NCBI GenBank assembly: GCA_001508155.1
Contig: LGFI01000004.1
Span: 1 to 64,000, forward strand
Length of the DNA: 64,000 nucleotides
DNA from: Acetothermia bacterium 64_32
GTDB lineage: Bacteria; Bipolaricaulota; Bipolaricaulia; Bipolaricaulales; Bipolaricaulaceae
Reading direction: 5' to 3'
Under the pieces are notes generated by a model. The model saw nothing but the letters and a program-made list of their open reading frames with translations, was not told where the DNA came from and ran no database searches. Position 1 is the stretch's first letter. Each line of letters opens with the position of its first letter. Both the position numbers and the translations under genes were made by a program. Positions 16,488 through 23,988 of the stretch are shown here, piece after piece.

Positions 16488-16516
16488 ATGACGGCTTAAG
16501 CCAATCCGGGTACAAT
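16488..16516 (+). promoter_or_regulatory. Promoter of the first Crp-family gene, nearly leaderless
   Basis: ATGACG (16488-16493), a 17-bp spacer and TACAAT (16511-16516) place transcription start within a few bases of ATG 16525. There is no Shine-Dalgarno sequence, so the mRNA is probably leaderless. Confidence 0.55.
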
Positions 16517-16524
16517 CTATCAGG

Positions 16525-17271
16525 ATGCCCAAGATCAAGCTTAAACAGGCCGTGGCCGACTGCCTGGCCAAGGGCTTTCCGGGGCTAAGCCAAACGGAAA
16601 GAGAGCAGCTTCAGGAGCTAGGGCTCATCCTCCACTTTGGGCCCGATGAGCTCGTCGCCCAAGAGGGCTCCTTTTGCTCGGGCGTTTACCTTGTGTGCCA
16701 GGGCCTTGTGGCCATCGGAAAGTACGCCCCCACCACCCACGACAAGCGCGTCCTCCGGTTCCTGGCCCCTGGGGAGTGGTATGGGCTTGAACCCTTTTTT
16801 CTGGAACGGGAGCCGGTCAACATACAGTTCATCAGGACCATCGTGGAATCGAGCCTGCTCTTCTTCCAGACCTCCCAGTTTCACAGCTTCCTCTCTCACC
16901 ATCCTCAGGCCCTTTGGGACCTGTGTCGCTGGTTGAGCCGGGAGGTGGCGATGCTGGAGTTCAAGCTCACCCGGGAGGCCACCGAGTCCAGCGACCGGAA
17001 CTTCGCGCTCTTCCTTTTGGCGCTGGCGAACAAGTACGGGGAGCCTTTGTCGGGCGACGCGGTGCGACTTGAGCTTCCCTTCACCCGGCAGACGATGGCG
17101 GAGCTGCTTGGGGTCTCCTTGGAGACCCTGATGAGGCTTTTGCGCAGGTTCCGGGAGAGGGGGCTCATCCACACCCATAGGCATCACGTTGAGATCACCT
17201 CAAGGGAACGGCTGAAGGAGGTAGCGAGGGCCTCCGAGTTTTACCTTACCATCATCGAAGAGACGCTATAG
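16525..17271 (+). CDS. Crp/Fnr-family transcriptional regulator
   Basis: A 248-residue regulator with an N-terminal cyclic-nucleotide-binding-type beta-barrel (about residues 20-130: 'LILHFGPDELVAQEGSFCSG', 'VYLVCQGLVAIGKY', 'LRFLAPGEWYGLEPFFLERE') and a C-terminal winged helix ('LPFTRQTMAELLGVSLETLM' then 'RLLRRFRERGLIHTH'). The barrel lacks a clear cAMP phosphate-binding motif and has no Fnr-type cysteine cluster, so the effector is unknown. Its 3' end overlaps the convergent second Crp-family gene by 20 bp, meaning the two mRNAs are complementary at their tails. Confidence 0.88.
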   Translation: MPKIKLKQAVADCLAKGFPGLSQTEREQLQELGLILHFGPDELVAQEGSFCSGVYLVCQGLVAIGKYAPTTHDKRVLRFLAPGEWYGLEPFFLEREPVNIQFIRTIVESSLLFFQTSQFHSFLSHHPQALWDLCRWLSREVAMLEFKLTREATESSDRNFALFLLALANKYGEPLSGDAVRLELPFTRQTMAELLGVSLETLMRLLRRFRERGLIHTHRHHVEITSRERLKEVARASEFYLTIIEETL

Positions 17272-17911
17272 CGACTTCCCCGAAGAAGTAGGTCCTCAGG
17301 GCGGCAGGAAGGCCCAGGAGCCAGCCGGCTTGGAGTTCCGCTGCCCCCTCTTCCCGGAGGCTTTCCAGTGCCTTCCCCATGGCGCTGCGGGAGCAGCCGG
17401 CCAGGGAGGCGAGGAGGGAGGCGTTGGCGGGGAGTCTAAGCCGGCTGTCCTTCGGCTCGCCCCAACGCCACAGGAGCCAGGCCAGTGCCCTTTTCGGATC
17501 CCCTGCCAGGCTGTGCAAAACCGCCCGGTCAAGCCAGCCCTTGGCCAGCTGGTCGAGGAGGAGCCTTTGAAGCTCGGGGTCGGCCAGGGCCTTGCCCCAG
17601 TCCTGGGAGCTTATGAACCACACCCGGGTGGAGGTGAGGGCCCGGGCGAAGGCCCGGTACCTGGGGGTCGGTTCGGCCAGCCACGCCTCCACCCCCACCA
17701 GGTCCCCGGGGGAGGCAAGGAGGCTCGCCCTGGGTCGGCCATCCCGATAGAACCCCTGGACCACCAGCCCTGCCTCCACCACGTAGACCCCTGCGGCGAA
17801 GGCGCCGGCCTGAAAAAGGAGCTCCCCGGCGCTGAAGCTTATCCTAAGCGCCCCCGGGATCCGCTTGGCGGGCTCCACCAACCCACCCTTTCGCATCCCC
17901 TCCTGTCCCAT
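17252..17911 (-). CDS. Divergent Crp/Fnr-family regulator
   Basis: A 219-residue protein of the same architecture, more degenerate. The sensor barrel is seen in 'RISFSAGELLFQAGAFAAGV' and 'YVVEAGLVVQGFYRDGRPRA', and the DNA-binding helix-turn-helix in 'NASLLASLAGCSRSAMGKAL' followed by 'ESLREEGAAELQAG'. The typical wing after the helix is shortened. ATG 17911 is listed; ATG 17896 is an alternative. It is tail-to-tail with the other Crp-family gene with 20 bp of overlap. Targets are unknown; the adjacent glutamate dehydrogenase region to the right is a reasonable candidate by position only. Confidence 0.75.
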   Translation of the reverse strand: MGQEGMRKGGLVEPAKRIPGALRISFSAGELLFQAGAFAAGVYVVEAGLVVQGFYRDGRPRASLLASPGDLVGVEAWLAEPTPRYRAFARALTSTRVWFISSQDWGKALADPELQRLLLDQLAKGWLDRAVLHSLAGDPKRALAWLLWRWGEPKDSRLRLPANASLLASLAGCSRSAMGKALESLREEGAAELQAGWLLGLPAALRTYFFGEVAIASLR

Positions 17912-18210
17912 CCTGGTTAAAGATCCTTGCGCGGGCTAGCCCCCTTTTAAATCGCACCTGACGGCTGGAGACCAGGAAATTTCCGTATCCTTTCCACCGT
18001 TTGGACCGGCAAAAGGTTTGCTTGCTACAGCGAAACGGCTGTCAAATTGCAGATATCCCTGGCCCAAAGCGCGGGAGAACCCTGTCAGGTGGAAACCCTG
18101 TTTTCAGAGTAGGCCCTAGTATTTATTCCAAAAAAGAAACCCCCGTTTGTGCGGATGGCAATGTTGGTTTCTCCCTGCCCCCCTAGCCTAGCCCCAGGAG
18201 GTGGGAGAGG
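17912..18210. other. Non-coding interval before first glutamate dehydrogenase
   Basis: About 300 bp without a credible gene. GGGCTAGCCC (17933-17942) is palindromic and is followed on the plus strand by CTTTT. The sequence ACCCTGT occurs twice (near 18079 and 18095). I could not assign a convincing -35/-10 pair or a known riboswitch, although the interval must carry the promoters of both flanking divergent genes. Confidence 0.4.
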
Positions 18211-19515
18211 ATGTCGCGACAGGTTCAGGGGCAGGTTAGGGAGCGGGCGCCGGCCCCTTCCCAGGTCAACGCTTACGAGATGTTCCAGGCCCAGGTGGAC
18301 CTGGTGGGGGGAAGGCTGGGGCTTCCCAGCGATCTGGTGGAGCTCCTCAAGCGGCCCGAGCGGGTGCTCGTTGTCTCCATCCCCGTCCGGATGGACGACG
18401 GGGGGATCCGGGTCTTTGAGGGGTATCGGGTCCAGCACTCCTCCGCCCGGGGGCCGTGCAAGGGGGGGATCCGTTACCACCCCCAGGTCACGGTGGACGA
18501 GGTCAAGGCCCTGGCCGGCTGGATGACCTGGAAGTGTGCGGTGGTGGGCATCCCGTTTGGGGGCGGGAAGGGGGGGATCGTATGCGATCCCAGCTCCCTT
18601 TCCCCAGGGGAGCTGGAGAGGTTGACCCGGCGGTATACGGCCATGATCCTCCCCCTGATCGGGCCCCAGCGTGACATCCCAGCCCCGGACGTGAACACCG
18701 GCGCCCGGGAGATGAACTGGCTGATGGACACGGCCTCCGCCCTGCGAGGTGAGCCCATGTACGCGGTGGTGACGGGGAAGGACGTCGCCCTGGGTGGGGC
18801 CCAGGGCCGCCGCGAGGCCACCGGACGGGGGGTGGCCATCATCACCCAGCTGGTCCTGGAACGCCTGGGCGGCGAGGTGAAAGGGGCCACCGTGGCCGTC
18901 CAAGGGTTCGGAAACGTAGGGTCGGTGGCGGCCTTGCTCTTGCATCAGGCCGGGGCCAGGGTGGTGGGCGTATCCGACGTGTCCGGCGCCTTCTACCGCA
19001 GGGAAGGGCTGGACATCCCCGAGCTGGTGCGGTACGTGGAACGCTCACCTCACCGCCTGCTGCGCGGCTACTCCGCACCCGGGGTGGAGGGGATCCCCCA
19101 GGAGGAGCTCCTGACCCTGGACGTGGACGTCCTCATCCCGGCCGCCTTGGAAGGGCAGATCACCGGGAAAAACGCAGATCAGATCCGGGCCCGGGTCGTC
19201 GTGGAGGGGGCGAACGGCCCCACCACCCCCGAGGCCGACGTGATCTTGGAGGAGCGGGGGGTGACGGTGGTCCCCGACATCCTGGCCAACGCCGGGGGGG
19301 TGGTGGTCTCCTACTTCGAGTGGGTACAGAACCTCCAGTCCTTCTACTGGGAGGAGGGGGAGACGAACGCCCGTTTGGCCCGGGTCATGCGGCGGGCGTT
19401 CCAGGAGGTCTGGGATTACGCCCAAGGGGAAAAGGCCTCGCTGCGGGCGGCGGCGCTGATGCTCGGGGTGGAGCGGGTGGTACAGGCGATCCGCTTGCGG
19501 GGGATATTCCCGTGA
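18211..19515 (+). CDS. Glutamate dehydrogenase (first copy)
   Basis: A 434-residue Glu/Leu/Phe/Val dehydrogenase interconverting glutamate and 2-oxoglutarate plus ammonia. 'CKGGIRYHPQVTVDEVKALA' and 'WKCAVVGIPFGGGKGGIV' contain the substrate lysines and glycine-rich loop; 'DIPAPDVNTGAREMNWLMD' follows; the Rossmann domain begins 'ATVAVQGFGNVGSVAALLL'; '[17 protein letters not shown]' and 'PDILANAGGVVVSYFEWVQN' are late signatures. Length fits hexameric thermophile enzymes. GGAGG upstream supports ATG 18211. A nucleotidyltransferase-like gene overlaps its stop by GTGA. A second, clearly diverged copy lies at 22484-23734, with an amino acid transporter between them. The cofactor (NAD or NADP) is not assigned. 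Confidence 0.94.
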   Translation: MSRQVQGQVRERAPAPSQVNAYEMFQAQVDLVGGRLGLPSDLVELLKRPERVLVVSIPVRMDDGGIRVFEGYRVQHSSARGPCKGGIRYHPQVTVDEVKALAGWMTWKCAVVGIPFGGGKGGIVCDPSSLSPGELERLTRRYTAMILPLIGPQRDIPAPDVNTGAREMNWLMDTASALRGEPMYAVVTGKDVALGGAQGRREATGRGVAIITQLVLERLGGEVKGATVAVQGFGNVGSVAALLLHQAGARVVGVSDVSGAFYRREGLDIPELVRYVERSPHRLLRGYSAPGVEGIPQEELLTLDVDVLIPAALEGQITGKNADQIRARVVVEGANGPTTPEADVILEERGVTVVPDILANAGGVVVSYFEWVQNLQSFYWEEGETNARLARVMRRAFQEVWDYAQGEKASLRAAALMLGVERVVQAIRLRGIFP

Positions 19516-20015
19516 CCCCTTATACCCCTAGCCTGCTGGTTCGGCCCGGGTTCGACGGGGAGGCGGTGTTGAAGCGGGCCTTGTCCCGCTGTGCGGCTCG
19601 GGGGCTGGGGGGGGCGGATCAACTCCTTGAGGCCCTGCGGGCCGGCGATCAGGTGGCCCACTCCGCTTTCCGCTACGCCGTAGCCCAGGAGGTCGCTTGC
19701 TGGCTGTCCCAACTGGGCTCCGTGTTCCGGGCGGTCTACGTACACGGGAGCACCGTGGAGGACCGGGCACGGCCCAGCTCGGATGTGGACCTCATAGCGT
19801 GGACGGGCCGCAAGCTGGACGCCGTGGGGAGGCTTTTGGCCCTGGTCGACCTTTCCTTGGCCAAGGCCTACCGGGGCCTCATGGGCCGGGACGAGCCCAG
19901 GCACCTTTTGGACGTGCAGCTGGTGGACGACGAGGAGGTGGAGCTCGGGCGGGGCTATGGGGCGGTGATCCGCTCCCCGTGGACCGCCCCCATCTGCATG
20001 TGGCGCCGCCCTTGA
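19512..20015 (+). CDS. Nucleotidyltransferase-fold protein
   Basis: A 167-residue protein with the minimal nucleotidyltransferase signature 'YVHGSTVEDRARPSSDVDLI' (Gly-Ser followed by Asp-x-Asp) about residues 77-96, plus a later 'LLDVQLVDDEEVELGR' that may provide the third carboxylate. The family includes MNT antitoxin-type and kanamycin-type enzymes, but the partner HEPN toxin is not adjacent. The start is GTG 19512, overlapping the glutamate dehydrogenase stop as GTGA, so translation is coupled. The coupling invites a link to control of the dehydrogenase, but that is inference; GlnB/GlnE-type domains are absent. Confidence 0.75.
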   Translation: MTPYTPSLLVRPGFDGEAVLKRALSRCAARGLGGADQLLEALRAGDQVAHSAFRYAVAQEVACWLSQLGSVFRAVYVHGSTVEDRARPSSDVDLIAWTGRKLDAVGRLLALVDLSLAKAYRGLMGRDEPRHLLDVQLVDDEEVELGRGYGAVIRSPWTAPICMWRRP

Positions 20016-20040
20016 CGCCACCTCCCGGGCGTGGTAAACT
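20012..20040 (+). promoter_or_regulatory. Promoter of the amino acid transporter leader
   Basis: TTGACG (20012-20017), a 17-bp spacer and TAAACT (20035-20040). The -35 box overlaps the stop codon of the nucleotidyltransferase gene. Predicted transcription start is near 20047, leaving about 240 nt of leader before the binding-protein gene. Confidence 0.65.
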
Positions 20041-20073
20041 CCTTTAACTTCATCCTTAAGGAGGTGGTGCAAG

Positions 20074-20172
20074 GTGCGCAGGTGTTTTGCTTGGCGAATC
20101 CTGAAGTCCCCCACCTACCGGAGTATTTCCCTCCATCCGCATCACCATACCAAGGGCCATCCGGCCCATTAA
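20074..20172 (+). CDS. Candidate His-rich leader peptide (32 aa)
   Basis: GTG 20074 follows AAGGAGG (20058-20064) by 9 nt and opens 32 codons ending at TAA. The last 12 residues, 'HPHHHTKGHPAH', hold six histidines. It sits just downstream of a good promoter and upstream of stem-loops and an amino acid transporter operon, the order of an amino-acid attenuator such as hisL. I infer ribosome stalling at low His-tRNA. No homolog is known to me. Confidence 0.45.
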   Translation: MRRCFAWRILKSPTYRSISLHPHHHTKGHPAH

Positions 20173-20196
20173 TCCGCTTTAAGTCCATTACATAAC

Positions 20197-20266
20197 CCGC
20201 CGCGAGGCGGTGAGAGGCCTGGAGCAGTCCCTTCATCAAAGGTGTCTGCTCAGGAAACAGCTTTTT
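20197..20266 (+). promoter_or_regulatory. Leader stem-loops before the amino acid transporter
   Basis: Hairpin CCGCC-GCGA-GGCGG (20197-20210, GNRA loop) is followed by CCTGGAGCAG (20218-20227) pairing with CTGCTCAGG (20246-20254), with an inner CCTT/AAGG extension, then T5 at 20262-20266. The T-run lies 7 nt after the stem, so termination would be weak or conditional. Together with the mini-ORF this looks like an attenuator. Confidence 0.45.
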
Positions 20267-20287
20267 AGGCATACAAGGAGGTAAGAG

Positions 20288-21073
20288 GTGAAGCGTGGTT
20301 TTCTTGTTGGGATCGTATGTTTGGCTTTCACTTTGTCCCTCTTAGGGGCGGAGAAGGAGGTCTACGTTGTAGGCCTGGACGCTGCCTTCCCCCCGTTCAC
20401 CTGGGTGGAGGAAGGACAATTCCGCGGGTTTGACGTGGAGGTCATGGAGGCCATCGCCGAGCTTCAGGGCTTCCGGGTGGAGTTCCGGGATCTCCCCTGG
20501 GCGACGATCATCACCGCCCTGGCCCAGGGGAAAATCGACGTCATCGCAAGCGGGCTCACCCTCACCTGCGAGCGCGACCAGGTGGTGGACTTCTCCCTGC
20601 CGTACTGGGAGGTGGATCAGGCGGTGCTGGTGCGCGAAGACTCCCAGCTCAACGCGATCACGGCTTTCTTCGGCACCAGCGTGGGGGCCCAGGCGGGGAC
20701 GACCGGCTACCAGTGGATCGAGGACAACCTGCTTGGGAAGGCACCTGGGCTTTCCTTGCGGCCCTATGAAACCTATGACCTGGCGGTAAGCGACCTTGAG
20801 GCCGGTCGGATAGCCGCCGTGCTTTGTGACACCGACACCGCTCAAGGGTTTGTGGACGCCGGCCGCCGGGTGAAGATCGTGGGCATTGTGAAGACCGGGG
20901 AGCAGTATGCCTACGCCGTTACCGGGGGCGACCCCTATGGGCTGCTTCCCAGGATCAACGAGGGGTTGCGCCAGCTTTACCAGTCCGGGCGGTGGGCGGA
21001 GCTGGTCAACCGGTACTTCCCGGGCCGGCCGGTGTCCCCGGTGCCGCTCAAGCGGACCGAGCTCTGTGAGTAG
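20288..21073 (+). CDS. Polar amino acid ABC transporter substrate-binding protein
   Basis: A 261-residue family 3 solute-binding protein with a Sec signal (residues 1-20). 'FPPFTWVEEGQFRGFDVEVM' is the first ligand-contact region (aromatic and Asp for the amino group), and 'ASGLTLTCERDQVVDFSLPY' carries the Arg that binds the ligand carboxylate. 'VGAQAGTTGYQWIEDNL' and 'AAVLCDTDTAQGFV' contain the second-lobe contacts. Family members bind Gln, His, Arg, Lys or cystine; the His-rich leader hints at histidine. GTG 20288 is preceded by AAGGAGGT. A strong stem-loop separates it from the permease gene. Confidence 0.92.
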   Translation: MKRGFLVGIVCLAFTLSLLGAEKEVYVVGLDAAFPPFTWVEEGQFRGFDVEVMEAIAELQGFRVEFRDLPWATIITALAQGKIDVIASGLTLTCERDQVVDFSLPYWEVDQAVLVREDSQLNAITAFFGTSVGAQAGTTGYQWIEDNLLGKAPGLSLRPYETYDLAVSDLEAGRIAAVLCDTDTAQGFVDAGRRVKIVGIVKTGEQYAYAVTGGDPYGLLPRINEGLRQLYQSGRWAELVNRYFPGRPVSPVPLKRTELCE

Positions 21074-21080
21074 GCAGTGA

Positions 21081-21103
21081 GGGGGCCGCCCATGGCGGCC
21101 CCC
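21081..21103 (+). promoter_or_regulatory. Stem-loop between binding-protein and permease genes
   Basis: GGGGGCCGCC (21081-21090) and GGCGGCCCCC (21094-21103) form a perfect 10-bp stem with a 3-nt loop and no T-run. Such hairpins usually protect the upstream mRNA from 3' exonucleases, so more binding protein than permease is made. Confidence 0.7.
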
Positions 21104-21111
21104 TCCCAGAC

Positions 21112-21783
21112 ATGGAAGCCCTGCTGCGAGAGCTGCCCTGGCTCCTGCGAGGGGTGGGGGTGGCGGTGGAGGTCCTGGCGGGGGTCATGGGGTTCGGGCT
21201 CCTTGGAGGGCTGGGTGCAGCGGTCCTCCAGGCCTATGGCCCCCGCCCCCTGGGCCTCCTGGTGACCGCGGGGGAACGCCTCCTGCGCGGGATCCCCCCG
21301 ATAGTGCTGCTCCTCCTCGTCTTTTACCTTCCCTGGGACCTGCCACCCCTTCTTGTGGCCATCCTGGGGTTGGGGCTGTGCTCGGCTGCTTACCAGTCAC
21401 AGATCTTCCGCACCGCCTTCCGCTCAGTTTCCATGGGGGAACTCCAGGCAGCCCGGGCCCTGGGGCTGTCAAAGACCCAGGCCATCATCCACGTGGTGCT
21501 GCCCCAAGCGGTGCGCCGCGCCCTCGGCCCCTGGTCCAACGAGCTTTCCTCCCAGATAAAGGACACCTCCCTGGCCTACATCGTGGGGGTGGTGGAGATC
21601 CTGCGCCAGGCCCGCTACATCATCTCCTATACCTACGGCAACTCCCTCCTCGTCTTTTGCTTCTGCGCCCTGCTCTACTTCCTCCTAACCAGGCTTGGCA
21701 ACTCCCTCCTTTTCCGGCTGGAGGCCCGGCTTTGGGTCCCCGGTTTTGTGGACCGGCGCGGACACTTCCCCACAAGGAGGTGA
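21112..21783 (+). CDS. Amino acid ABC transporter permease (HisM/GlnP type), first
   Basis: A 223-residue inner-membrane permease with about five hydrophobic segments. The EAA loop that docks the ATPase reads 'MGELQAARALGLSKTQAIIH' and continues 'VVLPQAVRRALGPWSNE'. 'GERLLRGIPPIVLLLLVFYL' contains the conserved RG(I/T)P motif of His/Glu/Gln permeases. ATG 21112 starts 8 bases after the intergenic hairpin. It pairs with the next permease to form a heterodimeric channel. No ATP-binding gene accompanies the operon. Confidence 0.9.
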   Translation: MEALLRELPWLLRGVGVAVEVLAGVMGFGLLGGLGAAVLQAYGPRPLGLLVTAGERLLRGIPPIVLLLLVFYLPWDLPPLLVAILGLGLCSAAYQSQIFRTAFRSVSMGELQAARALGLSKTQAIIHVVLPQAVRRALGPWSNELSSQIKDTSLAYIVGVVEILRQARYIISYTYGNSLLVFCFCALLYFLLTRLGNSLLFRLEARLWVPGFVDRRGHFPTRR

Positions 21784-21788
21784 TGTAG

Positions 21789-22454
21789 GTGCCCGGGTTC
21801 CTCGAGCTTGCAGGCCGCATCCTCCCGGACCTCCTCCGGGGGGCGACCGTGACGATCGAGATCACCCTGGTCTGCATCTGCGCCGGTTTCCTCTTGGGCT
21901 GGGGGCTGGCCCTGGGCAGGATCTACGGGGGCAGGCTGCTTTACCTGGCTTGCACGGCTTACGTGGAGCTGGTCAGGGGAACGCCTCTCCTGGTACAGCT
22001 TTTCCTCATCTACTTCGGGCTGCCGGACGTGGGGATCGTGCTCCCCCCGGTCCTGGCCACCGGGATCGCTTTCGGGCTTAATACCGCCGCCTACCAAGCC
22101 GAGTACTTCCGGGGGGCGATCCAGTCCATCCCCGCCGGCCAAGTGGCCGCTGCCCGGGCCCTGGGCCTGACCCACCTTAAGACCGTCCGCCACATCGTGT
22201 TCCCCCAGGCCATGAGGATGGTGATCCCCGCCTGGTCCAACGAGCTCATCTACATGCTCAAGTACTCCTCCCTTGCCTTCGCCCTGGGGGTCCCGGAGAT
22301 CATGGGGAGGGCCAACCTCATCGCCTCCCGGAACTTTAGGTACCTGGAGGTTTATCTGGTGGCGGCCGCCGTCTACCTGGGGCTGGTTTTGCTCTTCTCC
22401 TCAGTCTTGGGCCTGCTGGAAAGGAGGCTTAGGGTTCCCGGGCTGGTGAACTGA
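21789..22454 (+). CDS. Amino acid ABC transporter permease (HisQ/GlnP type), second
   Basis: A 221-residue paralog of the preceding permease. Conserved pieces are 'YVELVRGTPLLVQLFLIYFG' (RGTP motif), 'GIAFGLNTAAYQAEYFRGAI', and the EAA loop 'AGQVAAARALGLTHLKTVRH' ending 'IVFPQAMRMVIPAWSNE'. It starts at GTG 21789 after AAGGAGGTGAT, with only 5 bp from the previous stop. It completes the membrane channel of the importer. The missing ATPase must be supplied from elsewhere in the genome, or the operon has lost it. Confidence 0.9.
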   Translation: MPGFLELAGRILPDLLRGATVTIEITLVCICAGFLLGWGLALGRIYGGRLLYLACTAYVELVRGTPLLVQLFLIYFGLPDVGIVLPPVLATGIAFGLNTAAYQAEYFRGAIQSIPAGQVAAARALGLTHLKTVRHIVFPQAMRMVIPAWSNELIYMLKYSSLAFALGVPEIMGRANLIASRNFRYLEVYLVAAAVYLGLVLLFSSVLGLLERRLRVPGLVN

Positions 22455-22455
22455 A

Positions 22456-22478
22456 GGGGGGCGCCGCCGGCGCCCCCC
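22456..22478. terminator. Bidirectional hairpin between transporter operon and second gdh
   Basis: GGGGGGCGCC (22456-22465) and GGCGCCCCCC (22469-22478) form a 10-bp stem with a 3-nt loop exactly between convergent stop codons. There is no T-run on either side, but its place suggests 3'-end formation for both mRNAs. Confidence 0.6.
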
Positions 22479-22483
22479 CGGCC

Positions 22484-23734
22484 CTACACCCAGCCCCGCA
22501 GGCGCATGGCCTCCGCTACCCGCGACACCGCTACCACATAGGCCCCCAGCCGGTTGTGAACCCCGTACTTCTTGGCCGCCTCATGGACGGCATGGAAGGC
22601 GGTGGTCATCTTCCGGTCGAGCCGTTCGTGAACGGTGTCCTCGTCCCAGTAGTAATTGTAGGCGTTTTGCACCTGCTCGAAGTAGGAAACCGTCACCCCG
22701 CCGGCGTTGCACAAAAAGTCGGGGATGACGTACACCCCGCGCTGGTGCAGGATCAGGTCGGCCTCTGGGGTGGTGGGGCCGTTGGCGAGCTCGGCCACGA
22801 TCTTGGCCTTGATCTTGTCGGCGTTCTCCTCGGTGATCTGGTTCTCCAGGGCGGCGGGGAAAAGCACCACCACGTCCAGCTCCAGGAGCTCCTGGTTGGA
22901 GATGGGCTGAGCCCCGGGGAAGCCCACGACCGACCCCGTCTCCTGTTTGTGCTTGAGCACCTCCTGGAAGGGGAGGCCGTCGGCCTTGTAGATGCCGCCC
23001 TTGGAGTCGGACACGGCTACCACCTTCAGCCCCAGGAGCTCGGCTGCGAGCTTGTGGGCGAACTGGCCGGCGTTTCCGTAGCCCTGGATGGCGGCCGTGG
23101 CCCCCTTGAGGTCGATCCCCAGCACCTTGGCCGCCTCGCGCACGGTGTAGATGCCCCCCCGAGCGGTGGCATCCCCCCGCCCGGCCGAACCCCCCAAGGG
23201 CAGGGGCTTTCCGGTGATCACCCCTGGGGCGGAACGACCGGTCATCTTCTCGTATTCATCCATCATCCAGGCCATGATCTGGGGGTTGGTGTAAACATCG
23301 GGGGCCGGGACGTCGATATCCGGCCCGATGTAGTGGCCCAGGGCACGGATCCAGCCCCGCGACAGCCTTTCCAGCTCCCCCTGGGACATCTCCTTGGGGT
23401 TACATACCACCCCGCCCTTGCCCCCGCCCAGGGGCAGGTCCACCACCGCCGTCTTCCAGGTCATCCAGGCGGCCAACGCCCGCACCGTGTCGAAGGTCTC
23501 CTCGGGGTGGAACCGGATCCCGCCCTTGGTGGGGCCGCGGGCGTCGTTGTACTGCACCCGAAAGCCCTCGAACACCTTGACGCTCCCGTCGTCCATCCTA
23601 ACCGGGATGCGCACGTGGAACTCCCGCATCGGCCAGCGCAAAAGCTCGTGCACCGCCGGATCCAGCTTGAGGACCTTTGCCGCCTCGTCCAGCTGCCGCT
23701 GGGCGATCTGGAACGGGTTGCTACTGTGTGACAT
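22484..23734 (-). CDS. gdhA: Glutamate dehydrogenase (second copy)
   Basis: A 416-residue Glu dehydrogenase paralogous to the one at 18211. '[20 protein letters not shown]', '[18 protein letters not shown]' and '[20 protein letters not shown]' form the substrate domain; '[20 protein letters not shown]' starts the Rossmann domain; '[20 protein letters not shown]' is the late signature. Length and motifs match typical NAD(P)-dependent hexameric enzymes of anaerobes and thermophiles. A canonical AAAGGAGGG site precedes ATG 23734. Unlike the first copy it has a structured leader with an intrinsic terminator immediately upstream, so its expression appears to be decided by transcription attenuation. 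Presumably one copy is catabolic and the other biosynthetic. Confidence 0.95.
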   Translation of the reverse strand: MSHSSNPFQIAQRQLDEAAKVLKLDPAVHELLRWPMREFHVRIPVRMDDGSVKVFEGFRVQYNDARGPTKGGIRFHPEETFDTVRALAAWMTWKTAVVDLPLGGGKGGVVCNPKEMSQGELERLSRGWIRALGHYIGPDIDVPAPDVYTNPQIMAWMMDEYEKMTGRSAPGVITGKPLPLGGSAGRGDATARGGIYTVREAAKVLGIDLKGATAAIQGYGNAGQFAHKLAAELLGLKVVAVSDSKGGIYKADGLPFQEVLKHKQETGSVVGFPGAQPISNQELLELDVVVLFPAALENQITEENADKIKAKIVAELANGPTTPEADLILHQRGVYVIPDFLCNAGGVTVSYFEQVQNAYNYYWDEDTVHERLDRKMTTAFHAVHEAAKKYGVHNRLGAYVVAVSRVAEAMRLRGWV

Positions 23735-23892
23735 GGATGCCCTCCTTTAGGCAAAAAATTAGGCCCCTTTCGGGGCCAGTTGCTCCCAAACCAAGGTCAC
23801 AGCACATCCCTCCAGCTAGGGGCGCCTCCGCCCCCCTCAGCGAACCACCGCGACCGTTCGAAGGCATGACCATCTTGGCACGTTGATATTGT
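23735..23892 (-). promoter_or_regulatory. Structured 5' leader of gdh, riboswitch-like
   Basis: A leader of about 158 nt. CCAAGATGGTCA (23878-23867) pairs with TGACCTTGG (23800-23792) with a 3-nt bulge, closing a domain that contains GGGCG-GAGG-CGCCC (24-20 strand region 23833-23820) and other GC-rich hairpins. An intrinsic terminator follows. The order of closed aptamer-like domain then terminator is that of a riboswitch or attenuator. I could not match it to a class I know. Confidence 0.5.
23754..23778 (-). terminator. Intrinsic terminator in the 5' leader of the second gdh
   Basis: Read on the minus strand, GGCCCC-GAAA-GGGGCC (23778 to 23763) is a 6-bp stem with a GAAA tetraloop, followed after TAA/T by a run of six T (23759-23754). 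It ends 19 bases before the start codon, so it can only act on leader transcripts of this gene. Confidence 0.8.
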
Positions 23893-23898
23893 CATTTG

Positions 23899-23927
23899 AC
23901 TATATCCCAAAACCACAGTTTGGCCAA
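23899..23927 (-). promoter_or_regulatory. Promoter of the second gdh leader
   Basis: On the minus strand TTGGCC (23927-23922), a 17-bp spacer and TATAGT (23904-23899). Predicted start of transcription is near 23892. Confidence 0.6.
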
Positions 23928-23988
23928 CCCCCTTGGCTGGTGGAGGGGATGACGGTGTAATGCTTTTGCCAAGAGGATTTCCACCCCC

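Noticed and set aside
18001-18186. Small 61-residue frame upstream of the first glutamate dehydrogenase
   Set aside because: No ribosome site, no recognisable motif, atypical composition.
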